Of a stretch of DNA of 8,148 nucleotides, positions 1 through 7,294 are shown one piece after another (the stretch's first letter is position 1; each line of letters begins with the position of its first letter). The stretch lies in contig DNMQ01000436.1 of NCBI GenBank assembly GCA_003488145.1, positions 1 through 8,148 of the forward strand, given 5' to 3'. The notes under the pieces were generated by a model. That model was not told the DNA's origin. It worked only from the letters and a program-made list of their open reading frames with translations, and searched no databases. The position numbers were made by a program, and so were the translations under genes. Source of the stretch: Pseudomonas sp. (GTDB taxonomy: Bacteria > Pseudomonadota > Gammaproteobacteria > Pseudomonadales > Pseudomonadaceae).

Positions 1-314
<314 letters not shown>

Positions 315-2885
315 TCAGAACGGCAGTTTGAGATCGGGTGCAACGTTGAGCAGCTGTGCGCGGAAAACGTCCTGAATGCGGCTGAGTTCTTCCTCGCTGT
401 CGGCCTCGAAGCGCAGCACCAGAACCGGTGTGGTGTTCGAGGCGCGGATCAGGCCCCAGCCCTTGGGATAGTCGACCCGTACACCGTCGAGGGTGATCAG
501 GTTGGCTTCGCCCCACTGAGCGTCACGTTGCAGGGCGTCCATGATGGTGAATTTGCTTTCCTCTGTCACCGTGATGTTGATCTCCGGTGTCGAGATATCG
601 CAGGGGAATGCGGCGAACACCTGCTCGGCGTCACGCTTGTCCTGGCTGAGGATCTCCAGCAGGCGCGCGGCGCTGTAGATGCCGTCGTCGAAGCCGAACC
701 AGCGCTCCTTGAAGAAGATGTGGCCGCTCATCTCGCCGGCCAGCAGCGCGCCGGATTCCTTCATCTTCTTCTTGATCAGCGAATGGCCGGTCTTCCACAT
801 CACCGGCCGGCCGCCGTAACCGCTGATCAGCGGAGTGAGGCGACGGGTGCATTTGACGTCGAAGATGATGTCGGCGCCGGGATTGCGCGATACCACATCC
901 TTGGCGAAGAGCATCAGCAGGCGGTCGGCATAGATCATGGTGCCGACATTGGTCACCACGCCGACGCGGTCGCCGTCGCCGTCGAAAGCCAGACCTAGAT
1001 CGGCCTTCTCCGACTTCACCTTGGCGATCAGGTCGACCAGGTTCTCGGGCTTGCCCGGGTCCGGATGGTGGTTGGGGAAGTTGCCGTCGACCTCGCAGTA
1101 CAGCGGGACTACGGTGCAGCCCAGCGCTTCGATCATGCGCGGGGCGATGACGCCGGCGACGCCGTTGCCGCAGTCGACCACCACCTTCATCGGCTTGGCC
1201 ATGGCGATGTCATTGCGAATCTGCTCGAAGTAGCGTTCCAGTACATCGACCTGCTCGACCTTGCCCACGCCGCTGGACAGGTCGTTGGTCTCGATGCGCT
1301 TGCGCAGGGTCTGGATCTGTTCGTTGGCCAGGGTGTCGCCGGCGATGACGATCTTGAAGCCGTTGTAGTCCGGCGGATTGTGGCTGCCGGTGAGCATCAC
1401 GCCGGACTTGCCGGCGAGAATGTTGGCGGCGTAATAGAGCACCGGCGTCGGCACCATGCCGATATCGCTGACGTCGCAGCCGCTGTCGAGCAGACCTTGA
1501 ATGAGATGCTGGACCAGTTCGGGACCGGACAGGCGCCCGTCGCGGCCAACCGAAACGTTGGGTTCACCCTTGGCGAGGCTCTCGGACCCGATGGCGCGGC
1601 CGACCCAGTAGGCGGTCTCGGTAGTCAGGCTGTCGCCGACAACGCCACGGATGTCGTAGGCGCGGAAGATACTGGCGGGCAAATTCGGGGCTTTGGCACT
1701 GCTCATTGCGGGTTCTCGCTCCTTGGTGTCGAGGCCGAAGATGTCCTGGTCCTCGTCGAGAATATCGATGTCGAGAATATCGGTGTCCGGCAAGCGCGGA
1801 TCGACGTACTCGGTAGGTTTGGCGGGCCGAACGGCTGGAGCCGCGGCGGGTGCCTGAGTCGGAGCCGGTCCAGCTTGGCGGACAGGCAGTCGGGCCATGT
1901 TCCTGGCCAGTGCGTCGAGGACCGGCAGGCTCAAGGCCGGTATTTGGATGGTCTTGCCGGTGGAGAGTTCCTGTAGCAGGCGGCTCATCTGCAACACGTC
2001 TTCGCGCAGCCTGCGCTGCTGGCCGCCGAGCACCAGCTGCAGACCGATCAGCATGCCGGCAATCGCCACCAGGGCGGCCGCGAGCAGGAGGAGCGGCATT
2101 AGGGTCAGCTGATCGATGGCACCGGGCAGGTAGGCCAGCTTCCAGTTGGCGTTGCCGCTGGCGAGGGTCAGTGCCGAAGCATTGTCGGCCGCGGTGCCGC
2201 GCTGCAACAGCACCTGTTCGGGTGCGCCGGAGAATTGCTGGGCCAGTCGCAGCTGGCCGGCTTCGTCGGGCAGCGTCGGGAGTGTCGCGAACAGGTGCTG
2301 GAGATCGCTGACCAGCAGCAGCGTGCCGCGAATCGCCTGCTCACCCTCGGCGCGCAGCGGAATCGCACTGTAGAGCAGCCAGCGGTTGTCGACCTTGTAG
2401 GCTTCCGGAGCTGCCGACTGGCCTGCTTCGACCCGCTGTAGCAGATCGAGCGCAGCGAAGTTCAGCGGGCCCGGGCGGCTGGTGTCCGGCACCACCCGGC
2501 CGCGTGGATTGAGGTGCGCGTCGACCACGCCGGGCAACTCCAGCAGGCGCTGTTCGGCTTCGCGTCTGAGCTCGGTGTCAGCACGGACGACGTCCACCAG
2601 GCGTTGCTGCTCCACCGCTGTCTGGGTATCGGCACGCAGCCGCCGCAGCGCCTGCTGCAATGCGCTTGCCTGGCTCTGGCTCCAGGCCTCGGCGAGTTGT
2701 GTCTGTTGCTGCTGCTGAGCGCCCTGCTGACCGAGCCAGATCAGCGCGGCGGCGGCGCCGAGCCCGATCAGGCTGGCTGCGAGGCCACCGAGCAATGGCT
2801 TGAGGGTGAAACCGCCGCGCTTGCTGCGGGTGTCGGTCGGGTTCAGAACGCCTGAATCCTTGGCGGTGCGTTTGAAGAGTGCCAT
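315..2885 (-). CDS. algC: Phosphomannomutase/phosphoglucomutase AlgC, long form with N-terminal membrane module
   Basis: AlgC interconverts mannose-6-P/mannose-1-P and glucose-6-P/glucose-1-P through a phosphoserine and a 1,6-bisphosphate intermediate. It feeds alginate, LPS, Psl and rhamnolipid precursors. The 856-codon frame has two parts. Residues 394-856 are a complete 463-residue PMM/PGM: catalytic Ser501 in TGSHNPP (Ser108 of the classical enzyme), Mg-binding DGDGDR (Asp635, 637, 639), sugar-selecting GEMSGH (717-722) and phosphate-binding RASNTTP (814-820). Residues 1-393 have a basic leader, a hydrophobic helix about 30-52, a soluble, probably periplasmic segment about 53-259, a second helix about 260-287, and a Pro/Ala-rich then very acidic linker (about 338-392). 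The start at 2885 has a strong GAGGAG Shine-Dalgarno 4 nt upstream. An internal ATG at 1706 would give the 463-residue form. Long AlgC frames are annotated in other pseudomonads, to my knowledge. Whether one or both products are made cannot be decided here. Confidence 0.93.
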   Translation of the reverse strand: MALFKRTAKDSGVLNPTDTRSKRGGFTLKPLLGGLAASLIGLGAAAALIWLGQQGAQQQQQTQLAEAWSQSQASALQQALRRLRADTQTAVEQQRLVDVVRADTELRREAEQRLLELPGVVDAHLNPRGRVVPDTSRPGPLNFAALDLLQRVEAGQSAAPEAYKVDNRWLLYSAIPLRAEGEQAIRGTLLLVSDLQHLFATLPTLPDEAGQLRLAQQFSGAPEQVLLQRGTAADNASALTLASGNANWKLAYLPGAIDQLTLMPLLLLAAALVAIAGMLIGLQLVLGGQQRRLREDVLQMSRLLQELSTGKTIQIPALSLPVLDALARNMARLPVRQAGPAPTQAPAAAPAVRPAKPTEYVDPRLPDTDILDIDILDEDQDIFGLDTKEREPAMSSAKAPNLPASIFRAYDIRGVVGDSLTTETAYWVGRAIGSESLAKGEPNVSVGRDGRLSGPELVQHLIQGLLDSGCDVSDIGMVPTPVLYYAANILAGKSGVMLTGSHNPPDYNGFKIVIAGDTLANEQIQTLRKRIETNDLSSGVGKVEQVDVLERYFEQIRNDIAMAKPMKVVVDCGNGVAGVIAPRMIEALGCTVVPLYCEVDGNFPNHHPDPGKPENLVDLIAKVKSEKADLGLAFDGDGDRVGVVTNVGTMIYADRLLMLFAKDVVSRNPGADIIFDVKCTRRLTPLISGYGGRPVMWKTGHSLIKKKMKESGALLAGEMSGHIFFKERWFGFDDGIYSAARLLEILSQDKRDAEQVFAAFPCDISTPEINITVTEESKFTIMDALQRDAQWGEANLITLDGVRVDYPKGWGLIRASNTTPVLVLRFEADSEEELSRIQDVFRAQLLNVAPDLKLPF
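1704..1724 (-). promoter_or_regulatory. algC: Internal translation start for the classical 463-residue AlgC
   Basis: The in-frame ATG at 1706-1704 (codon 394) begins MSSAKAPNLPASIFRAYDIRG, aligning with the experimentally used N-terminus of 463-residue AlgC. It is preceded by AAGGAG at 1724-1719 (minus strand), 12 nt before the ATG, which is longer than ideal. In P. aeruginosa the algC promoter studied in the literature lies upstream of this start, in what would be extension-coding DNA here. Seen: the ATG and the AAGGAG. Inferred: that it is used. Confidence 0.5.
1755..1782. repeat. Two-copy 15-nt direct repeat in the acidic linker of AlgC
   Basis: The 13-mer GTCGAGAATATCG occurs at 1755-1767 and again at 1770-1782, a 15-nt period. 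On the coding strand this encodes the duplicated acidic pattern DILDIDILDED just before the internal AlgC start. The repeat keeps the frame, so loss or gain of a unit would only shorten or lengthen the linker. Confidence 0.85.
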
Positions 2886-2889
2886 GAAG

Positions 2890-2895
2890 CTCCTC
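2890..2895 (-). promoter_or_regulatory. Shine-Dalgarno site of the long algC frame
   Basis: GAGGAG on the minus strand, 4 nt before the ATG at 2885-2883 and inside the 44-nt dut-algC gap. It closely matches the anti-Shine-Dalgarno and supports real translation of the membrane-anchored long form. The rest of the gap (2896-2929) shows no convincing promoter or terminator, so read-through from dut is the simplest reading. Confidence 0.7.
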
Positions 2896-2929
2896 GAATC
2901 ATCCTGAAAGGTAAGCGGTGCGCGGTGAC

Positions 2930-3385
2930 TCAGTGGCTGCCGGAGTGCCCGAAGCCGCCAGCGCCGCGGTCGCTGCTGTCGAAACTGTCGACCAGTTCGA
3001 AGCGGGCCTGTACCACCGGTACCAGCATCAGCTGCGCAATACGCTCGCCGACGGCGATGGTGAAGGCGCTCTGGCCGCGGTTCCAGCAGGACACCATCAG
3101 CTCGCCCTGGTAGTCCGAGTCGATCAGCCCGACCAGGTTGCCGAGCACGATGCCGTGCTTATGGCCCAGGCCCGAACGCGGCAGGATCAGGGCCGCAAGT
3201 CCCGGGTCGCCGATGTGGATGGCAATGCCGGTGGGAATCAGCAGCGTCTGGCCCGGCTCGAGCACCGTGTCGCTCTGCAGCATGGCGCGCAGGTCGAGGC
3301 CGGCAGAGCCCGGTGTCGCATATTCGGGAAGGGGGAAGTCCTGGCCGAGGCGAGGGTCGAGAATCTTGGCTTGGAGTGCGTGCAT
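2930..3385 (-). CDS. dut: Deoxyuridine 5'-triphosphate nucleotidohydrolase (dUTPase)
   Basis: Dut hydrolyses dUTP to dUMP and pyrophosphate in the cytoplasm, keeping uracil out of DNA and supplying dUMP for thymidylate synthesis. The 151-residue product is of normal length for a homotrimeric dUTPase and shows all five motifs: [10 protein letters not shown] (25-34), LPRSGLGHK (68-76), [11 protein letters not shown] (86-96, with Asp89 matching catalytic Asp90 of E. coli), GERIAQL (113-119) and the C-terminal arm [12 protein letters not shown] (140-151). The start [14 protein letters not shown] matches the family N-terminus. The frame stays open for 29 more codons upstream (to 3472), but these overlap coaBC and look non-coding. 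The ATG lies one nucleotide after the coaBC stop (TGA-C-ATG) with only a weak AAAGAG ahead, so translation is probably coupled to coaBC. Confidence 0.97.
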   Translation of the reverse strand: MHALQAKILDPRLGQDFPLPEYATPGSAGLDLRAMLQSDTVLEPGQTLLIPTGIAIHIGDPGLAALILPRSGLGHKHGIVLGNLVGLIDSDYQGELMVSCWNRGQSAFTIAVGERIAQLMLVPVVQARFELVDSFDSSDRGAGGFGHSGSH

Positions 3386-3386
3386 G

Positions 3387-4595
3387 TCAGGACTCTTTGT
3401 AGCGCTCGGCGATGAAGGCCACCAGCGCGCGGGCGATATGTCCCTTGCTGGCCTGGCCGAAACGGGTTTCATGTTGCTGGCGGTCGATCACGCTGACGGC
3501 GTTGTCTTCGCTGTTGAAGCCGATGCTGGGGTTGGCCACGTCGTTGGCGACGATCAGGTCGAGGTTCTTGTCGCGCAGCTTGCGCGTGGCGTACTCCAGC
3601 AGATTCTCGGTTTCCGCGGCGAACCCGACACAGAACGGGCGGTCCGGGCGGCTGGCCAGAGTAGCGAGGATGTCGGGGTTGCGGACCATTTGCAGCAGCA
3701 GGCCGTCACCGGTGCTGGGGTCTTTCTTGAGTTTGTGCGGCGCCACCACTTCCGGGCGGTAGTCGGCTACTGCTGCTGCAGCGACGAAGATGTCGCAGGG
3801 CATCGCGGCTTCGCAGGCAGCGAGCATGTCGCGGGCGCTGACCACGTCGATGCGCTGCACGCGATCGGGCGTCGGCAGGAACACCGGGCCGGTCACCAGC
3901 GTCACTCGCGCACCGGCCTCGGCGGCCGCCTCGGCCAAGGCGAAGCCCATCTTGCCGGAGCTGTGGTTGGTGATGTAGCGCACCGGGTCGATGTTTTCCT
4001 GGGTTGGACCTGCGGTAATAAGCAGGTGCTTGCCTGTCAGCAGCCCGGTCGCGAAGCAGTCCGCGGCGGCCTGGGCGAGTTCGTCGGCCTCGAGCATGCG
4101 GCCCATGCCGACGTCGCCGCAGGCCTGGCTGCCGGAACCGGGGCCGAACAGACGAATGCCGCGTTCGAGCAGCAGTTCGCGATTGGCCTGTGTGGCGGGG
4201 TCGGCCCACATGGCCTGGTTCATGGCCGGCGCCAGGGCGACCGGGGCATTGGTCGCCAGCACCACGGTGGTCAGCAGATCATTGGCGACGCCTTGGGCCA
4301 GGCGTGCCATGAGGTCGGCGGTGGCCGGCGCGATCAACACCAGGTCGGCCCAGCGCGCCAGTTCGATGTGACCCATCGCCGCTTCGGCGGCGGGGTCGAG
4401 CAGGTCCAGATGGACCGGGTGGCCTGAGAGCGCCTGCAGGGTAAGAGGCGTGATGAATTCTCGTCCGCCCTGGGTCATAACAACCCGGACTTCGGCACCG
4501 TGGTCGCGCAGGCGACGGACCAGTTCGGCGCTCTTGTAAGCGGCGATACCGCCGCCGACGCCCAGGACGATGCGTTTACGATACAGCCGCTGCAT
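3387..4595 (-). CDS. coaBC: Bifunctional phosphopantothenoylcysteine decarboxylase / phosphopantothenate-cysteine ligase
   Basis: CoaBC (Dfp) carries out two consecutive steps of coenzyme A synthesis: CTP-dependent ligation of cysteine to 4'-phosphopantothenate (CoaB), then FMN-dependent decarboxylation to 4'-phosphopantetheine (CoaC). The 402-residue length is typical. The N-terminal flavoprotein half (about 1-188) shows [14 protein letters not shown] (12-25), catalytic His76 in [10 protein letters not shown], the PAMN substrate motif (123-126) and Cys159 in [12 protein letters not shown]. The C-terminal ligase half begins near [20 protein letters not shown] and carries Asn210 in TNHSSGKMG and the KLKK motif (288-291) needed by the ligase. 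The ATG at 4595-4593 has an AAGG Shine-Dalgarno 7 nt upstream. It is the first gene of the leftward operon, with dut one nucleotide downstream, and is divergent from radC across 138 nt. Confidence 0.97.
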   Translation of the reverse strand: MQRLYRKRIVLGVGGGIAAYKSAELVRRLRDHGAEVRVVMTQGGREFITPLTLQALSGHPVHLDLLDPAAEAAMGHIELARWADLVLIAPATADLMARLAQGVANDLLTTVVLATNAPVALAPAMNQAMWADPATQANRELLLERGIRLFGPGSGSQACGDVGMGRMLEADELAQAAADCFATGLLTGKHLLITAGPTQENIDPVRYITNHSSGKMGFALAEAAAEAGARVTLVTGPVFLPTPDRVQRIDVVSARDMLAACEAAMPCDIFVAAAAVADYRPEVVAPHKLKKDPSTGDGLLLQMVRNPDILATLASRPDRPFCVGFAAETENLLEYATRKLRDKNLDLIVANDVANPSIGFNSEDNAVSVIDRQQHETRFGQASKGHIARALVAFIAERYKES

Positions 4596-4676
4596 AGGCC
4601 TGCCTTGTAATCTCGTAGGGACTCTCCGGAGTGAGAACCAGGTCGGAACACGCCCGATACCCCGGAAAAATGACGG

Positions 4677-4688
4677 GCTAAGATAGCA
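4677..4688. promoter_or_regulatory. Candidate shared -10 element for divergent coaBC and radC promoters
   Basis: In the 138-nt spacer 4596-4733, the inverted repeat GCTA-AGA-TAGC (4677-4687) reads as TAAGAT (4679-4684) towards radC. Towards coaBC it reads as an extended -10, TGCTATCTT (minus strand, 4688-4680). Each hexamer matches TATAAT at four of six positions. No good -35 was found at 16-18 nt on either strand (GATACC for radC, CTTTTC for coaBC), so the assignment rests on the AT-rich core, position and symmetry. The rest of the spacer shows an 8-bp CTCCGGAG palindrome (4624-4631) and a hairpin (4693-4713). Confidence 0.35.
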
Positions 4689-4692
4689 CAGC

Positions 4693-4713
4693 GCCCACAG
4701 CGGAAAAGTGGGC
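4693..4713 (+). other. Small hairpin in the predicted radC leader
   Basis: GCCCAC (4693-4698) and GTGGGC (4708-4713) form a perfect 6-bp stem around a 9-nt A-rich loop, with two further GC pairs possible across a TT bulge (4691-4692 with 4716-4717). If transcription begins a few bases after the TAAGAT element, the hairpin sits at the very 5' end of the radC mRNA, ten bases before the Shine-Dalgarno AGGGAG (4723-4728). It has no trailing U-run, so it is not an intrinsic terminator. Confidence 0.4.
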
Positions 4714-4733
4714 TTGCTCGACAGGGAGAGGAC

Positions 4734-5408
4734 ATGAGCATACGTGACTGGCCGGCGGCGGAGCGGCCGCGGGAAAAGCTACTCGAACAGGGCGCTGCCG
4801 CGCTTTCCGATGCCGAATTGCTGGCGATATTCCTGCGCACCGGGGTTGCCGGCAAAAGCGCGGTGGATCTGGCCCGGCACCTGCTCGCCGAGTTCGGCAG
4901 CCTGCGCGCGCTACTGGAGGCGGAGCTCGATCAGTTCAGCGCGCATCTTGGCCTGGGGCCGGCGAAATTTGCCCAGCTGCAGGCGGTGCTGGAGATGGCC
5001 CGCCGGCATCTGGCCGAGCGGCTGCGCCGCGATTCGGCACTGGAGTCGCCGCAGGCGGTGCGAGATTACCTCAAGGCCCGTCTGCGGCATGAGCCGCACG
5101 AGCTGTTCGGCTGTCTGTTCCTCGATTCCAAGCATCGCGTGCTGGCCTTCGAGGTGTTGTTCCACGGCACCATCGATGGCGCCAGCGTCTACCCGCGGCA
5201 AGTGGTTAAACGTGCCCTTGCGCAGAATGCGGCGGCGGTCATCCTCACGCACAACCATCCATCGGGCGTGGCCGAGCCGAGTCAGGCGGATCGTCAGCTA
5301 ACCCTGAGGCTGAAGGAAGCGCTGGCGCTGATCGATGTGCGGGTGCTCGATCACTTCATCGTCGGTGACGGCGAGCCCCTGTCGATGGCCGAATACGGCT
5401 GGATGTGA
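4734..5408 (+). CDS. radC: RadC-family JAMM/MPN-domain protein
   Basis: RadC proteins were once tied to DNA repair, but that phenotype was reassigned and the cellular role is unsettled. The fold is a JAMM zinc metallo-hydrolase. The 224 residues are the usual length. The N-terminal part (about 1-100) contains the PREKLLEQG and [13 protein letters not shown] signatures and a helix-hairpin-helix-like [11 protein letters not shown] (72-82). The C-terminal MPN domain (about 103-224) has a complete zinc site, THNHPSG with His173 and His175, and Asp186, so the protein looks catalytically intact. The ATG at 4734 follows AGGGAG with a 5-nt gap. It is divergent from coaBC, the conserved dfp/radC arrangement of many gammaproteobacteria, and its stop lies 3 nt from the stop of the convergent membrane-protein gene with no terminator between them. 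Confidence 0.96.
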   Translation: MSIRDWPAAERPREKLLEQGAAALSDAELLAIFLRTGVAGKSAVDLARHLLAEFGSLRALLEAELDQFSAHLGLGPAKFAQLQAVLEMARRHLAERLRRDSALESPQAVRDYLKARLRHEPHELFGCLFLDSKHRVLAFEVLFHGTIDGASVYPRQVVKRALAQNAAAVILTHNHPSGVAEPSQADRQLTLRLKEALALIDVRVLDHFIVGDGEPLSMAEYGWM

Positions 5409-5411
5409 GCG

Positions 5412-6755
5412 CTACGCCAGCAGCGGCACCAGCAGCAGTGGGCCGAGCACCAATAGCACGAAACGGCCGTTCCAACCGAAGGCGATGCGCCACGGCGATA
5501 ATTGCGCGTGGCGCGCCAGCATCAGTGCCGAGGGGCCATAGGGCGATAGCAGCATGGCCAGCGAAAAGCCGATCAGCAGCGCCACTGCCGGCTGCATGAT
5601 CGCAACGCCGTGTCCGGCCAGCTGCGCGAGCAGTGCGGCGCACAGGCTCAGGGAGATGATTGGCGCTACACCGAGCAGGGCCAGGGCGATGATCGCCAGC
5701 ATGCCGGCACTGCCAAGACCGAACAGCGCCAGCGGCGTGCTGCTGAAGTGGCTGGCGAGTTGTTCGACCGGGATCAGCACCGCCGTGAGGCCGCCAAGCA
5801 GTGCCGAGCAGGCGAAGATGAAGGTTTCGTTGCGCATGCCGGCCAGGGTGTCGCGTACTTCGGCATAGGCCGTTGTCGGCGATCCACCCTGATACAGCAG
5901 CAGCCCGACCACCGCGAGCGGCACCAGCAGCATGGCGGCCTGGGTCGCCGACAGTGGGGTCAGGCTGGCCAGCAGCGCGATCAGCAGGATGCCGAGCAAG
6001 CTGCCGTACAGCAGGTTGCGCAGCCCCTTTGCCGACCCGGTAGCGCTCGAGCCACTTGCTGGGGCAGCGGTCTCCCGCAACTGCCGCAGACGATGGTTTT
6101 CCATCGGCCACCCCACCAAAAGCAGGATTGCCCCGCAGACCAAGCCGAATGGCAGCAGGGCGCTCCAGCTCAGTCCCGGCAACTCGCGGGTGAGGATCGC
6201 CACCGCCACGCTGGTCGGTGCCAGCAAGGGCACCAGGGCGAAGCCGCGCAGGGCTGTCACCATTACGCCCCTGGCGCCCTCGCGGCGCTGGCTCGGGCTA
6301 TGCGACTGCCGATCCAGATAACGTTCCAGTGAACCGCAGACCAGATTGAGCATGCCGAAGCTCAGCACCGAGCTGATCGCAAAGGTGCTGAGCAGGTAGC
6401 TTGGATAGAGGCTGGTACGGGGTAGCCGCAGTAAGAGCCGATGCAGCTCGCCGAGCTGCGGCATCCGCTTGACCGCGCAATGGGCAAGCCCGAGCGCGCC
6501 GATGAACGCGCCGTAATAGGCCGCGGCGCCGAGCATCCGCTGGGTCTGCTGCCAGTCGGGGTCACGGAGCAGTGCCCAGTAGGCGAACAGCCCCAGCGTG
6601 ACCAACCCGAGCCGGCGCGGATAGGGCATCAGCGAGCGCCAGTGCCAGGCGAAGAAAAGCACCAATAGCGCACCGCTGACCACACTCAGCAGCGGCAGGC
6701 GCGTTACCAGCGCGAATAGCTCACAGACGAGCGCCAGCGGGAGCAGGGCGAGCAT
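5412..6755 (-). CDS. Polytopic inner-membrane protein, probable transporter of unknown substrate
   Basis: I do not recognise a named gene. The 447-residue product is almost wholly hydrophobic, with about 12-14 probable membrane helices (roughly 2-19, 21-38, 48-63, 75-94, 118-140, 165-190, 197-216, 245-266, 270-287, 308-330, 345-366, 368-385, 391-413, 429-446). A polar, Ser/Ala-rich loop lies near 217-244. The two halves share a motif: FALVPLLAPTSVAVAI (172-187) and FSLAMLLSPYGPSALM (397-412), both hydrophobic segments broken at a Pro. Such duplicated, helix-breaking segments are typical of two-repeat secondary transporters such as the ion transporter superfamily (ArsB, CitT, DctM types); that family link is inference. 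There is no signal peptide or soluble domain. The ATG is 3 nt after the stop of the thioesterase gene (TGA-GCG-ATG) with little Shine-Dalgarno of its own, so translation is probably coupled. An organic-acid or anion permease is the best guess; an uncharacterised membrane-protein family is equally possible. Confidence 0.85.
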   Translation of the reverse strand: MLALLPLALVCELFALVTRLPLLSVVSGALLVLFFAWHWRSLMPYPRRLGLVTLGLFAYWALLRDPDWQQTQRMLGAAAYYGAFIGALGLAHCAVKRMPQLGELHRLLLRLPRTSLYPSYLLSTFAISSVLSFGMLNLVCGSLERYLDRQSHSPSQRREGARGVMVTALRGFALVPLLAPTSVAVAILTRELPGLSWSALLPFGLVCGAILLLVGWPMENHRLRQLRETAAPASGSSATGSAKGLRNLLYGSLLGILLIALLASLTPLSATQAAMLLVPLAVVGLLLYQGGSPTTAYAEVRDTLAGMRNETFIFACSALLGGLTAVLIPVEQLASHFSSTPLALFGLGSAGMLAIIALALLGVAPIISLSLCAALLAQLAGHGVAIMQPAVALLIGFSLAMLLSPYGPSALMLARHAQLSPWRIAFGWNGRFVLLVLGPLLLVPLLA

Positions 6756-6758
6756 CGC

Positions 6759-7202
6759 TCAGGGCAGCTCGCTGCGCAGTTTGCCGCGCTTGTATACGCC
6801 TTCGCCGAAGGCCAGTAACTGGTCCTTTTCGTCCAGCAGATCGCAGCTGGCCATGAATACCTTGTGCCCGGCGGAGCGGCAGACTGCGACAGCTCGGATG
6901 CGGCTGCCGACTGGTGCCGGTGCGCTGAAGTTGACGTTCATCGACAGCGTGGTCGCTACGCGGCGCTGTTCCGGCTGTTCCACCCAGGTTCCGCAGAGGC
7001 CCATCGCCACGTCCAGCAGGGTCGCCGTGACGCCGCCGTGCAGGTTGCTGGCGTTGTTCAGGTGGCGCGGCAACAACAGCAGTTCGACCACCGCGCGCTC
7101 CGGGCCGTACTCCTTGAGCTGGCAACCGAGGTCCTGGAAGAACCCGGTCAACGAGCTTTCGACCTGTTGCAGTGTGGCGGCGGGATAGGGCTGATCGGAC
7201 AT
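6759..7202 (-). CDS. PaaI-like hotdog-fold acyl-CoA thioesterase
   Basis: A 147-residue single hotdog domain, the normal size of PaaI/YbgC-type thioesterases, which hydrolyse acyl- or aryl-CoA thioesters in the cytoplasm, usually as tetramers. The active-site helix reads LNNASNLHGGVTATLLDVAMG (two pieces, 48-57 and 58-68), with the HGG motif (His55) and the acidic Asp64 spaced as in E. coli PaaI His52/Asp61. VATTLSMNVNFSAPAPVGS (82-100) is the usual central strand and loop. The frame is open for 73 more codons upstream, to 7421, but that stretch crosses the spacer and the divergent dehydrogenase and is rich in Arg/Cys, like out-of-frame DNA. MSDQPYPAATLQQ is therefore chosen as the start, although it lacks a clear Shine-Dalgarno. 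The gene is co-oriented with the membrane-protein gene 3 nt downstream and divergent from the dehydrogenase. The substrate is unknown. Confidence 0.9.
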   Translation of the reverse strand: MSDQPYPAATLQQVESSLTGFFQDLGCQLKEYGPERAVVELLLLPRHLNNASNLHGGVTATLLDVAMGLCGTWVEQPEQRRVATTLSMNVNFSAPAPVGSRIRAVAVCRSAGHKVFMASCDLLDEKDQLLAFGEGVYKRGKLRSELP

Positions 7203-7279
7203 GAGCGAGTGGGTTCGGCGGCTGACTTGCGCTGGAGATTGGCAGTCTTTACGCTCATGGTCAATTCGATGGAATCTTG

Positions 7280-7294
7280 TTCCGCACTGCGGAA
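7280..7294. promoter_or_regulatory. Perfect 7-1-7 palindrome, candidate operator
   Basis: TTCCGCA-C-TGCGGAA is an exact inverted repeat, 28 nt upstream of the dehydrogenase ATG and 78 nt upstream of the thioesterase ATG. Its length, symmetry and position fit a homodimeric repressor or activator site. A second GGAAT lies exactly 20 nt upstream (7271-7275 and 7291-7295), about two helical turns, so a second weaker half-site is possible. Half-sites of this kind remind me of IclR-type operators, but no regulator gene is in the window and the family assignment is a guess. Confidence 0.5.

Noticed and set aside
3386..3472. A 29-codon N-terminal extension of Dut
   Set aside because: The family N-terminus is at 3385, the extension overlaps the coaBC end, and its Pro/Ser/Arg-rich composition is out-of-frame-like.
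3138..4427. A 429-codon plus-strand open frame antisense to coaBC and dut
   Set aside because: It lies over two intact, fully recognisable genes. It has Gly/His/Gln/Ala-rich low-complexity composition typical of the antisense frame of high-GC genes, and no Shine-Dalgarno or domain is visible.
4618..4676. Possible intrinsic terminator in the coaBC-radC spacer (CTCCGGAG palindrome and the CCCCGGAAAAATGACGGG stretch)
   Set aside because: The stems are short or interrupted, no T-run follows on either strand, and both genes start from this spacer, so a terminator is not expected.
7270..7286. Possible sigma-54 promoter upstream of the dehydrogenase gene (TGGAAT...CCGCA)
   Set aside because: The -24 GG and -12 GC elements are not at the required spacing: the bases ten nucleotides after GG are CG, one off from GC. 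The sequence is better explained by the palindrome.
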